13,675 nucleotides of DNA from positions 1 through 13,675 of the forward strand of contig JAKUUO010000031.1 of assembly GCA_022448665.1 (NCBI GenBank), given 5' to 3'. Shown one piece after another: positions 1-7,448 of this stretch. The notes under the pieces are model-generated. The model did not search any database and had not been told where the DNA came from. It worked only from the letters and a program-made list of their open reading frames with translations. The stretch comes from Candidatus Thalassarchaeum betae (GTDB taxonomy: Archaea > Thermoplasmatota > Poseidoniia > Poseidoniales > Thalassarchaeaceae). Made by a program: the position numbers and the translations under genes. Every line of letters starts with the position of its first letter. Within the stretch, counting starts at the first letter, position 1.

Positions 1-1253
1 ACAATGGTGCAAGCGGTGCACACACCTTCCTCGACAACGGAGACGTTGCCGGAGCGGGTTACGACATCTGCGGCTTCGATGCCCTGTCATCTACTGACAT
101 CTACTTCACTTGCATGGAGTGGTGGTCAGCGATCGACGGCATCCAGGCTACGCCCTTTGCGGGCATGACGGTGAGCATCGGGTTCCTGAACCCGATGACC
201 GGCCCGATTGCGGTCTACGCACCGGGCTTCGGTGTCGCCGCTAACGTCGCCCTAGGCATGATGAACATCGCCGGATGGAACAGCGGACTGCAGTTCGAGA
301 TGGTAATGGTCGACTCCGGATGCAGCGGCGATGTCGCTGCAGCCGGCGCCCAGACCCTACTGGACGCAGGCGTGGTCGGTGTGGTCGGAGCTGCATGCTC
401 CGGCGCAACGATGGCCGCTAACGCGGTCCTAGGCGCTGCTGGCATCCCGATGATCTCGTACGCGAGCACCAACCCCGGTCTGAGCGACGCTACGGCTTAC
501 CCGCACTTCTTCCGCGTGGTACCGAGCGACGCCATCCAGGGCCCTGCTCTGGCTGACGTGGTTACCGCCGACGGCGGTTCCGATGTCGCTCTGCTGTACA
601 TGACCAACGACTACGGATCGGGTCTTGCAGACTCGTTCGCAGCCGCATGGGCAGACGCAGGCAACACCCTGTGCGCATCGATAGGCTACGAGGACACCAC
701 CACTGACTTCACCTCGCAGGTGCAGTCCGTGATAGACAACAGCTGTGGCAGCGTTATGCTAATCTCATACGCTGCTGATGGTGCAGCCATCGTCGAGGAG
801 CTCGCAGCTCAGAGCTTCTCCGGACAGATCTTCGGAGGCGACGGAATCGCTGAGGAGGGCCTGTGCGCATCTATGGCAGACCCATCCATGTGCGAAGGAA
901 TCGTGGCTACCAAGCCCGCTGCTCCGGAACCGAACGAGCGCTCGATGGCATTCGGTGCCATCTGCGCCTCGATCCCGGACTGCGCTGGTGGTATCTACAC
1001 CGCCGAGGCGTTCGATGCCATGATCATCATGGGATACTCTGTGTTCGCGCAGTTGTCCAGCCCCGGAGCGACTCTGTCGCAGATGATCGGGGCTGTCGGT
1101 CAGGGATTCGTGGGCGCCAGTGGCGTCCACTCCTTCCTCGCTAATGGCGATGTACCGGGCAGCGGTTACTGTGTTGGCACGTTCGTAGTGGTCGGCGGTG
1201 TACCTGACTTCGAGTGCTCCCGCTCGTGGACATTGAGCGGCGGCGTAGAGTGA
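1..1253 (+). CDS. livK: Branched-chain amino acid ABC transporter substrate-binding protein, tandem-domain, 5' partial
   Basis: Extracytoplasmic solute receptor of the Peripla_BP_6/LivK family that should deliver branched-chain or related amino acids to the permease encoded next. The frame is open from base 3. The complete domain starts near base 162 (TVSIGFLNPMTGP), followed by family hallmarks: a GAACSGAT loop, the IPMISYAST strand, and FFRVVPSD with a QG turn. Before it, bases 3-125 encode GASGAHTFLDNGDV and more, which closely matches this protein's own C-terminal end (GASGVHSFLANGDV, bases 1113-1154). The window therefore seems to enter at the tail of a first binding domain fused in frame to a second. 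The ATG at 114 sits inside this tail, has no signal peptide after it and is not a credible start. The complete domain has about ten cysteines, suggesting disulfides. The true N-terminus and anchor lie off the left edge. Family call is secure; the substrate is inferred from neighbours. Confidence 0.88.
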   Translation, partial: NGASGAHTFLDNGDVAGAGYDICGFDALSSTDIYFTCMEWWSAIDGIQATPFAGMTVSIGFLNPMTGPIAVYAPGFGVAANVALGMMNIAGWNSGLQFEMVMVDSGCSGDVAAAGAQTLLDAGVVGVVGAACSGATMAANAVLGAAGIPMISYASTNPGLSDATAYPHFFRVVPSDAIQGPALADVVTADGGSDVALLYMTNDYGSGLADSFAAAWADAGNTLCASIGYEDTTTDFTSQVQSVIDNSCGSVMLISYAADGAAIVEELAAQSFSGQIFGGDGIAEEGLCASMADPSMCEGIVATKPAAPEPNERSMAFGAICASIPDCAGGIYTAEAFDAMIIMGYSVFAQLSSPGATLSQMIGAVGQGFVGASGVHSFLANGDVPGSGYCVGTFVVVGGVPDFECSRSWTLSGGVE

Positions 1254-1288
1254 GTCCTAAGTGACTGAATGAAAACTGGGAACGTAAA

Positions 1289-1321
1289 GCACCACGGCGG
1301 GCTAACTGCCTGCCGTGGTGC
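1289..1321 (+). terminator. Intergenic 14-bp hairpin between livK and livHM
   Basis: Bases 1289-1302 pair with 1308-1321 in a 14-bp GC-rich stem (one G-T wobble) around a 5-base loop, TAACT. It begins 35 bases after the livK stop. It is followed by a C run, not a T run, so it does not look like a classic archaeal U-tract terminator. By analogy with many SBP/permease operons it may protect the 3' end of the livK message or cause partial termination, giving more receptor than permease. That role is inference. Confidence 0.6.
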
Positions 1322-1376
1322 CCCCCAACACTGATTACCGTCCACAGACAAGCCTCAGGCGTGCGCGCGCGCGTCT

Positions 1377-1381
1377 GGTGA
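1377..1381 (+). promoter_or_regulatory. Shine-Dalgarno site deciding the livHM start
   Basis: GGTGA, complementary to the archaeal 16S 3' end, lies 5 bases before the ATG at 1387. The in-frame ATG at 1315 lies inside the preceding hairpin and has no such site, so 1387 is preferred. Confidence 0.6.
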
Positions 1382-1386
1382 CCCCG

Positions 1387-4300
1387 ATGTCTGAGACACC
1401 AGCACAAGGAGCACTAGAATGGTGGCGCGCGCTCTCCAGAGGGCAACGCAGGACAGCCATCGCCCTGCTGATTCTCATAGACGCAAACATCGGCCTGCTG
1501 TACGGTTCAGGCCTGCTCGATCAGTTCGATTCGATATCAGGAGGCAAGATACCCAACGACATGGTCTGGCTTCTCCAGGCCGTCGAGTCGATATCCGGCG
1601 GATTCTTCCTGGTCAAGATCCTGTTCGACGACGTCGCGGCCAGTTGGTCCAGATCGATCGGCATCGCGCTGTCCCCCCTGTTCATCCTGTTCATCGTGGG
1701 AATGACCCTGGACAACCTGTTCAAGGGCCTAGATGACGATGCGAGGATTACACTCGATCTGATTTCCATCTCCACTTCCACTCTGACTTGGTCGTCGACC
1801 TACCTCGCGATTGCGGTCGGCCTCACTCTGACCTACAAGGTCCAGCGCTACGGTAACTTCGCCCAGAGCGAGCTCTTCATGATGGGGATGTACCTCTCTA
1901 TGGTGATGGTATGGAGCGATTACTTCTTCCCGCTGTACGACGCACCCAGAGACGGCACTCTGGCTTGGTCCCTGCTGCTCTGGACTGTGCTGGCAGCCTT
2001 CGTCTTGACTGGCATAGCTGGCATCATCATCGACCGGCTGGTCTACCGGGGCTTCCGCAAGAAGGAAACCAAACCCCAGGTGATGATGATAGCGTCTTTG
2101 GGTGTCGCACTCATCCTCAGGGCCATCGTCTACCTGCGCTTCGGGGCCGGCAAGAAGATGTTCGAGCCGGATGCGGACTGGAGGGTGCCCACCCTCAGGT
2201 GGGACATACCCACACAGAAGCTCCGCCTCAACCTCGGCAACAGGGATCTCGAAGAGGGCCAGACGTACACCCACGGTCCCACCATAGGGGAATGCACCGA
2301 AATTGACGGCGCCCTTCAGCCAGAGGTCAGCGACTCCACGCCCCTTTTCGATCTGTACAACGCGGCCAACGACTGCGTAACCGAGGCCACCACCGGCTAC
2401 GCGTACTACAAGGGCGCCATGCCCCTGGTGATATTCTCCTCTGTCCTCCTTCTGCTAATCCTGCTGAGGAAGACCCGCCTGGGCCGCAGGATGAGGGCAG
2501 TCGCCGACAACCCCGACCTCGCGGCGAGCAGTGGCATCAACGTGGAGAGCATCCAGATGACCAGCGCCTTCCTGTCCGCTGGGATCTCGGGGATGGGGGG
2601 GGCCATCTTCGCGATGACGCTGAGGTTCGCCCCCGAGACCGCCTTCACACTTCTGCTGCCGTCATTCGCCATCATCGTCCTCGGCACTATCGGCTCGGTT
2701 CCCGGAGTCATAGTCGGCTCGCTGATCGTCGGATTCGTCAGAGCACTGTCTTCGCCGGTGCTGATTGCCATTGGCCATCCTCTGGGCCGCTCCAATTACA
2801 CCGCGCTCGACGGAGTGATGCCCTACATCTTCCTCATAGCAATCCTGATGATCTTGCCGGAGGGCATCGGCGCCGCCTACGAGAAGTGGAAGGTCGACAG
2901 GTTACGCAGACGAGCCGAGGAGCAGCCATCCAAGCGATTGGGAGGACTCCTCGCCATTTCCCCGTTGGGTGCTTTGGGGGCGCATAACTTCCAGCAGAGG
3001 AAGAACGCCCGCGGCGAATCGATGATGATCGTCTCAGTCGGCGCCTACGTATTCAGCAGGATCACCCGCTTCATCGGCGGCAACTCCTTCGCCGACGGCT
3101 CGTGCTCGGATGACTGCCAAGCCAGCGAGTCCACTGCCACCAACTTCGAGATGGTGACCGGCAGGACGGAAGGCGACTTCATTCTGGAGGACTCGCCATT
3201 CTCCCTCTCAGACGTTCCAGACCCCCCCGACGGTCTGGACGCATGGTCGCACGGCCAATGGCTCGCCAACGCTCTGAACGACCTCAACAACTCGTGGTTG
3301 GACCTGATGAACACCGAGCTGGGCCTCGTGGACAACCTCGTGAGCCTCGGCGACGCCTTGTGGCCCGCCGTGCCCCTCCTAGTATGGATAATCGCAGTAA
3401 TCGAGGGACTCTACCTGCTACAGGGTCGTGACGAGGACGCCCTGCGACCCGCGACCGAGTTCCTGTACAGTCTCCTAGCCCCCGTCATGCAGTCGAGAAA
3501 CTCCGGCTCGGTAGCGATGACTCAGGCTCTCAGCTCGGCCAAGGCCCCCCTCGATTCGTTCCACACAGCGCTGTACGACAGTCTGGACAGGGTCCAGTCG
3601 GGCTTCGACCGCAAAGGGAAGTACATGCTCCTAGCCGTCCTGGTGATAATCCTCGCCTCAGCGTTGCCACCGATTTTCGGGAAAGCCCTCATGGTGCTCG
3701 GTCTGCTCTGGTTCACCGGCCTCGCTGTCCTCGCTGCGTTTTCGGGAGGGGATGCCCTGGGAGAACTGAGACGTCTATCCCCCTACGGCAGAGAGAGCCC
3801 TTTCGGCTCGTGGATGCTCTTCCTCTCGGTAATGGTATTCCTCCTGCTGTTCGTGGAGTGGCTTCCTGTGGCCGAGTCTGAGAATCACGACTTCATCAAG
3901 GCGCTCCAAGTCTCCAATGTGCTGACCACCCTGGCCGTCTTCGCCCTGATGGCATTCGCGCTCAATCTTCACACCGGCATCACGGGAATGGTCAACTTCG
4001 GAATCATCTTCTTCGTCGGGGTCGGGGCGATCACTGTCGGCATCCTCACCGCCCCCAAGGACCTTCACGGGTACGACTGGCCCGTTTTCTGGGCCGTCGT
4101 CGCCGGTGTGCTGCTCTCAGCAGCCCTCGGCTGGCTGCTCGCCTACCCCACAGCCAGACTGAGGATGGACTACTTTGCCATCGTGACGATATCCCTCGGC
4201 GAGATCGTCCGCGTCCTTCTGATGGGCGAGCCTCTGCTAAGGGCTGGCTCATGGGGTTCTTCGATCGGCATCTCGAGGTACAAGCTGCCGTTGCAGGACT

Positions 4301-5286
4301 GGTGGTTCTGCGGCGGTGGTGAGCATCTGAGCGAAGCGGGAGTGTTACTTAGTTCGGATGAGTGCCGTGATGTGGTGGGAATCGGCAGTCCGGCTGAGAA
4401 GCTCGGCCGCTCTGACATCCCAGTGCTGGATCAGAGCGGTGAGATCGTCAGCAACGAGTTCCTCTACGAAGCGACATGGTACTCGATGGAGCTCGGCCAG
4501 CCCGCGCCCTACATGATGGTACTCGCCATCATCGGCGTCGTCAGCCTGATTATGATCTGGTGGCTCTTGGAGACGCTGCTCAAGTCCCCGTGGGGGCGGA
4601 TACTGCGTTCGATCAGGGAGGACGAGGAGGTCGCTCAGCACCACGGGCACGATGTGCTGACTCACAAGGCGGCCAGCCTCGCCCTAGGCGCTGCGATAGC
4701 AGCCTTCGCCGGTGCTCTGTGGGCGTGGAAGCTCACTGGCTTCCAACCCTCCTTCATGGCCCCGGCGAAGTCCACCTTCCTGGTCTGGGCAGCATTCATC
4801 GTCGGCGGGGCGGCCAACAACAAGGGCATGGTGGTGGGAGCGTTCATCATAGTACTCATGGAATTCGTGTTCAATGTGCTAGTGGCCGGCCAAGGCTCGT
4901 CAGACCTGCCTCTGCACGAGACCGCGGCGAAGATAGACCAGCTCTTCGAGTGGCTGGTAACGGGAAGCGACCTGTGGTTCTGGCCCCATGTCTCTCCGAC
5001 CGAGACGTTCCTACTGCTCGCTGCATTGGGACTGTTGATCAACAAATCAGCGTTGGTCGAAATGGGAATCTCGGGAGCCGCCGTGTTCATGGCAACCTAT
5101 CTGCTCATGGGCGAGCGCTCCATCGACGAGTCGTTCATCGGCGGCAGCATCCTCGCCAACATGGCCTACGTCAAGGTCTTCCTGATCGGTTGCCTCATCC
5201 TGTTCTCGCTGAAGTACAACGCCAAGGGAATACTGCCGGAGGTGCCCGTCAGACCACCGAGGCCAACGGAAGGTGATGCGGAATGA
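1387..5286 (+). CDS. livHM: Fused LivH-LivM branched-chain amino acid ABC transporter permease
   Basis: A 1299-residue membrane protein that fuses both channel subunits of a Liv importer, which are normally separate proteins of roughly 300-400 residues. After two or three extra hydrophobic segments (residues about 24-110) comes the LivH core: GLTLTY...NFAQSE near 145-162 and the coupling-helix region RKTRLGRRMRAVADNP near 361-376, ending near 500 in a basic stretch. Residues about 503-845 form a central region I do not recognise: an acidic segment with CSDDC, then several hydrophobic spans. The LivM core follows: NLHTGITGMVNFG near 860, LRMDYFAIVTISLGEIVR, and the coupling region SPWGRILRSIREDEE near 1067. 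Large insertions lie at about 252-342 in LivH and 959-1037 in LivM. The start at 1387 is chosen for its SD site; the ATG at 1315 would add 24 residues. The stop overlaps livG by ATGA. Confidence 0.9.
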   Translation: MSETPAQGALEWWRALSRGQRRTAIALLILIDANIGLLYGSGLLDQFDSISGGKIPNDMVWLLQAVESISGGFFLVKILFDDVAASWSRSIGIALSPLFILFIVGMTLDNLFKGLDDDARITLDLISISTSTLTWSSTYLAIAVGLTLTYKVQRYGNFAQSELFMMGMYLSMVMVWSDYFFPLYDAPRDGTLAWSLLLWTVLAAFVLTGIAGIIIDRLVYRGFRKKETKPQVMMIASLGVALILRAIVYLRFGAGKKMFEPDADWRVPTLRWDIPTQKLRLNLGNRDLEEGQTYTHGPTIGECTEIDGALQPEVSDSTPLFDLYNAANDCVTEATTGYAYYKGAMPLVIFSSVLLLLILLRKTRLGRRMRAVADNPDLAASSGINVESIQMTSAFLSAGISGMGGAIFAMTLRFAPETAFTLLLPSFAIIVLGTIGSVPGVIVGSLIVGFVRALSSPVLIAIGHPLGRSNYTALDGVMPYIFLIAILMILPEGIGAAYEKWKVDRLRRRAEEQPSKRLGGLLAISPLGALGAHNFQQRKNARGESMMIVSVGAYVFSRITRFIGGNSFADGSCSDDCQASESTATNFEMVTGRTEGDFILEDSPFSLSDVPDPPDGLDAWSHGQWLANALNDLNNSWLDLMNTELGLVDNLVSLGDALWPAVPLLVWIIAVIEGLYLLQGRDEDALRPATEFLYSLLAPVMQSRNSGSVAMTQALSSAKAPLDSFHTALYDSLDRVQSGFDRKGKYMLLAVLVIILASALPPIFGKALMVLGLLWFTGLAVLAAFSGGDALGELRRLSPYGRESPFGSWMLFLSVMVFLLLFVEWLPVAESENHDFIKALQVSNVLTTLAVFALMAFALNLHTGITGMVNFGIIFFVGVGAITVGILTAPKDLHGYDWPVFWAVVAGVLLSAALGWLLAYPTARLRMDYFAIVTISLGEIVRVLLMGEPLLRAGSWGSSIGISRYKLPLQDWWFCGGGEHLSEAGVLLSSDECRDVVGIGSPAEKLGRSDIPVLDQSGEIVSNEFLYEATWYSMELGQPAPYMMVLAIIGVVSLIMIWWLLETLLKSPWGRILRSIREDEEVAQHHGHDVLTHKAASLALGAAIAAFAGALWAWKLTGFQPSFMAPAKSTFLVWAAFIVGGAANNKGMVVGAFIIVLMEFVFNVLVAGQGSSDLPLHETAAKIDQLFEWLVTGSDLWFWPHVSPTETFLLLAALGLLINKSALVEMGISGAAVFMATYLLMGERSIDESFIGGSILANMAYVKVFLIGCLILFSLKYNAKGILPEVPVRPPRPTEGDAE
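5271..5277 (+). promoter_or_regulatory. Shine-Dalgarno site for livG
   Basis: AGGTGAT, an extended match to the archaeal anti-SD, lies 5 bases before the livG ATG and inside the last codons of livHM, supporting coupled translation. Confidence 0.6.
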
Positions 5287-6071
5287 AGCTCGCGCTGAAG
5301 GTGAAGAACCTGCGAATGGAGTTCGGCGGTCTGGTCGCCGTCGAGGACGTATCATTCGAGATCGGGGAGGGCGAGTTCGTCGGACTCATCGGCCCCAACG
5401 GTTGTGGCAAGTCGACCATCTTCAACTGCATCAGTGGCCTGCTCGACCAGACCGCAGGAACCGTCGAGGTGTTAGGGCATGATGTCTCCGACAAGAGGCC
5501 GGACGAGATTCAGAAGCTCGGGCTCACCAGAACATTCCAGCATACTAGGCTATGGCGCCAGATGACAGTCATAGAGAATCTGCTGGTGCCTCCGAGAAAG
5601 CAGTTCTCTCCCAACCCGTTCCAGGCGCTGCTGATGCCGGGCAGCCGACCTGCTGAGGGGGAGCGGCTAGCCAAGGCCTACTCGGTGCTCGACCAACTCG
5701 AGGTCCCCCACATGGCTCACAACCTGACGAGCGAACTCTCCGGCGGTCAGAGCAAGCTCGTCGACATCGGCCGCTCGATGATGGGCGACCCACACCTGTT
5801 GCTGCTCGACGAGCCGGTTGCAGGGGTCGCCGGCCCGCTCGCCATGAAGATATTCAACAATCTGAGGAAGGTAGTCGATGACACCGGCATCTCCGTGCTC
5901 ATCATCGAGCACAACATGGACTTTATCCTGAGACAGGGTGTCGACCGTATCATCGTCGTGAAGGAGGGCGAGATACTGATGCAGGGCACGCCCGACGAGG
6001 TCAGGGGCAACAGGGAGGTCATCGAGGCCTACCTGGGTGCGGCAGGAGAGTCACAGGAGGAAGATGCATGA
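5283..6071 (+). CDS. livG: Branched-chain amino acid ABC transporter ATP-binding protein LivG
   Basis: One of two cytoplasmic ATPases powering the Liv importer; 262 residues, normal for LivG. All nucleotide-binding motifs are intact: Walker A GPNGCGKST at 37-45, Q-loop Gln86 in TRTFQ, signature LSGGQ at 152-156, Walker B LLLLDEP with Asp176 and Glu177, and switch His210 in IIEHNMDF. The TRTFQHTRLW stretch and the long insert between Q-loop and signature are LivG-like and separate it from LivF. The D-loop reads AGVAGP where AGLNP is usual, a mild departure. The ATG overlaps the livHM stop (ATGA), and the 3' end overlaps livF the same way, so the three genes are probably one translationally coupled operon. 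Confidence 0.95.
   Translation: MKLALKVKNLRMEFGGLVAVEDVSFEIGEGEFVGLIGPNGCGKSTIFNCISGLLDQTAGTVEVLGHDVSDKRPDEIQKLGLTRTFQHTRLWRQMTVIENLLVPPRKQFSPNPFQALLMPGSRPAEGERLAKAYSVLDQLEVPHMAHNLTSELSGGQSKLVDIGRSMMGDPHLLLLDEPVAGVAGPLAMKIFNNLRKVVDDTGISVLIIEHNMDFILRQGVDRIIVVKEGEILMQGTPDEVRGNREVIEAYLGAAGESQEEDA
6055..6060 (+). promoter_or_regulatory. Shine-Dalgarno site for livF
   Basis: AGGAGG lies 7 bases before the livF ATG at 6068, within the end of livG, and supports this start. Confidence 0.6.
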
Positions 6072-6787
6072 CCAGAGTCCTGGAAGTCAAGAACCTCGAG
6101 GGGGGCTACGGCTCGGTACAGATCCTGCACGGCATAGACATGCACGTCGATGAGGGGGAGTTCGTCACCGTCATCGGTCCGAACGGCTGCGGCAAGTCGA
6201 CGCTGATCAAGACCATCTTCGGAATCGCCACCTACTACGCCGGCGACATCGAGTACCGCGACAAGGACGTCTCTGGATGGAGGACCGACCAACTCGTCAA
6301 TCACGGCATAGCGTACGTCCCGCAGGTGGACAACGTGTTCCCCTCGCTCTCCGTGGAGGAGAACCTGCAGATGGGCGGCAACACTCTGGACAACAGGACT
6401 CTCAACAAGAGGATCGAGCGAGCCCTCGACATGTTCCCCGACCTGCAGAACAGGGTCCACGACCTAGCAGCCTCGCTCTCGGGCGGCGAGCGCCAGATGC
6501 TCGCCATCTCGCGCGCACTCATCTCCAATCCCAGTTTCCTACTGCTCGACGAGCCCACCGCCGCCCTCTCACCGCTCTACCAGCAGCAGATCATCGATCG
6601 CATCGACTCGCTCCGAGAGCAGGGCATCACGGTCCTCATCGTCGAGCAGAACGCCCGTCTCTCTCTGTCGCGCTCCGACCGAGGTTACATCATGGCCAGC
6701 GGCAAGATGGTCCACACCGGCGATGCCAGCCACATACTGACCGACCCAGAGATCGCCGAGTACTTCCTCGGCGGCACGAGCCAGTGA
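6068..6787 (+). CDS. livF: Branched-chain amino acid ABC transporter ATP-binding protein LivF
   Basis: Second ATPase of the Liv importer, expected to pair with LivG; 239 residues, normal for LivF. Motifs: Walker A GPNGCGKST at 37-45, Q-loop Gln86 in YVPQ, the LivF-typical FPSLSVEENL at 91-100, signature LSGGE at 137-141, and Walker B LLLDEPTAALSP with Asp161 and Glu162. The switch position reads VEQNA, with Gln194 in place of His; this is usual for LivF proteins and is not a defect. The gene overlaps livG by ATGA and closes the operon. Its stop is only 2 bases from the stop of the convergent PPC-domain gene, so there is no room for a terminator between them. Confidence 0.95.
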   Translation: MTRVLEVKNLEGGYGSVQILHGIDMHVDEGEFVTVIGPNGCGKSTLIKTIFGIATYYAGDIEYRDKDVSGWRTDQLVNHGIAYVPQVDNVFPSLSVEENLQMGGNTLDNRTLNKRIERALDMFPDLQNRVHDLAASLSGGERQMLAISRALISNPSFLLLDEPTAALSPLYQQQIIDRIDSLREQGITVLIVEQNARLSLSRSDRGYIMASGKMVHTGDASHILTDPEIAEYFLGGTSQ

Positions 6788-6789
6788 GG

Positions 6790-7230
6790 TCATTCGATAT
6801 CGCAGAATGACAGCCTCAGGAACTGGCTTCCCGTGGCTTCCCTCTCAAACGGAACCCCACCGACATCGCTCAGGTCCCTGAGATGAATCTCAGCGGTCAT
6901 CGCCACGGTAGCCCTGATGAGGTGGCCGCCGTGGACTACGTGACCGTCGTCGGACAGAACGACGTGGATGTGAGTGAACGGACCGTCCGGTCCGGGAGCC
7001 AAGTTGCCCTCTGTTGAAAGCAACTCCATTGCATCCTCGTGTACCACGGTCTGGTATGCGCCATCGGCATCCAAGTAGCCGATTTCCGCATCCCTCACGC
7101 GACCGATGCCGCTGGTGATGACAGCAGCTGCCATCCTCAGTGGTTGCGACAGGCCGCGCAACGACTCGTGCATCTCTTCGCCGGGGTCAAGCCTGACGAA
7201 GACGTCCTTGCCTTGGCGGGAGAAGTCCAT
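6790..7230 (-). CDS. PPC/DUF296-domain protein
   Basis: A 146-residue single-domain protein of the PPC family (plants and prokaryotes conserved, DUF296), known from AT-hook proteins of plants and from stand-alone archaeal and bacterial proteins. Visible family features: RLDPGEEMHESL at 13-24, the GIGRVRDAEIGYLD strand-turn at 41-54, ELLSTEGNLAP at 69-79, and the histidine cluster THIHVVL (His87, His89) with His97, His100 and GGHL (His103), usually viewed as a possible metal or ligand site. No AT-hook or other DNA-binding extension is present. The function of the prokaryotic stand-alone proteins is not established and I propose none. A GTG start two codons upstream (base 7236) is possible; the ATG at 7230 is preferred by codon type only. 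The gene is convergent to livF and divergent from mcm. Confidence 0.85.
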   Translation of the reverse strand: MDFSRQGKDVFVRLDPGEEMHESLRGLSQPLRMAAAVITSGIGRVRDAEIGYLDADGAYQTVVHEDAMELLSTEGNLAPGPDGPFTHIHVVLSDDGHVVHGGHLIRATVAMTAEIHLRDLSDVGGVPFEREATGSQFLRLSFCDIE

Positions 7231-7236
7231 GCACAC

Positions 7237-7448
7237 CCATCGAGCCCCGACGCTTGAATGCCACGCAACGTCGATTTCCTATGGGCTCGGCGTGGTTAAG
7301 GGAGACTCTGCAGTGGAAGCGTCCAGTGCCTCATTCGCAAGCCTGTCCGAGTTGATTCTCTCCAATGGAACAGTAGGGGTAGGAATTTCCTTCCGCACTG
7401 TTCATAGGCCCCCACAACGGAGTCACAAAGCCCGGCGGTGAGAGATAC
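7237..7448. other. Divergent intergenic region between PPC gene and mcm
   Basis: About 210 bases that should hold the promoters of both flanking genes. I see no convincing TATA box on either strand. Inverted repeats are present: CGAGCCC at 7241-7247 with GGGCTCG at 7283-7289, CCACGC at 7261-7266 with GCGTGG at 7290-7295, and GAACAGT at 7368-7374 with ACTGTTC at 7397-7403. No RNA gene or credible small ORF was found. Confidence 0.5.
7437..7441 (+). promoter_or_regulatory. Shine-Dalgarno site for mcm
   Basis: GGTGA lies 7 bases before the mcm ATG at 7449, so the mcm message is probably leadered and the start is well supported. Confidence 0.55.

Noticed and set aside
114..116. ATG at 114 as the start of the binding protein
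   Set aside because: The frame is open to the left edge, the residues before it match the domain's own C-terminal end, and no signal peptide follows it.
1315..1386. Upstream ATG for the livHM fusion
   Set aside because: It lies inside the 3' arm of the hairpin, lacks an SD site and would add an Arg/Pro-rich stretch before a protein that starts well at 1387.
1729..2274. 181-codon minus-strand open frame opposite livHM
   Set aside because: Shadow of the LivH half; low-complexity acidic and Gln-rich translation without family features.
4476..5276. 266-codon plus-strand open frame inside livHM
   Set aside because: It is a GC-rich shadow of the permease: Arg/Gly/His-rich, no domain, while the overlapping frame is a clear LivM.
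6647..6652. LivF switch histidine replaced by Gln as a sign of an inactive ATPase
   Set aside because: VEQNA is the normal LivF form; the other motifs are intact.
6277..6810. 177-codon plus-strand open frame inside livF
   Set aside because: Shadow of an intact LivF with all ATPase motifs.
7039..7441. Plus-strand open frames across the PPC gene and the mcm upstream region
   Set aside because: They overlap the conserved PPC domain on the other strand and show no recognisable protein.
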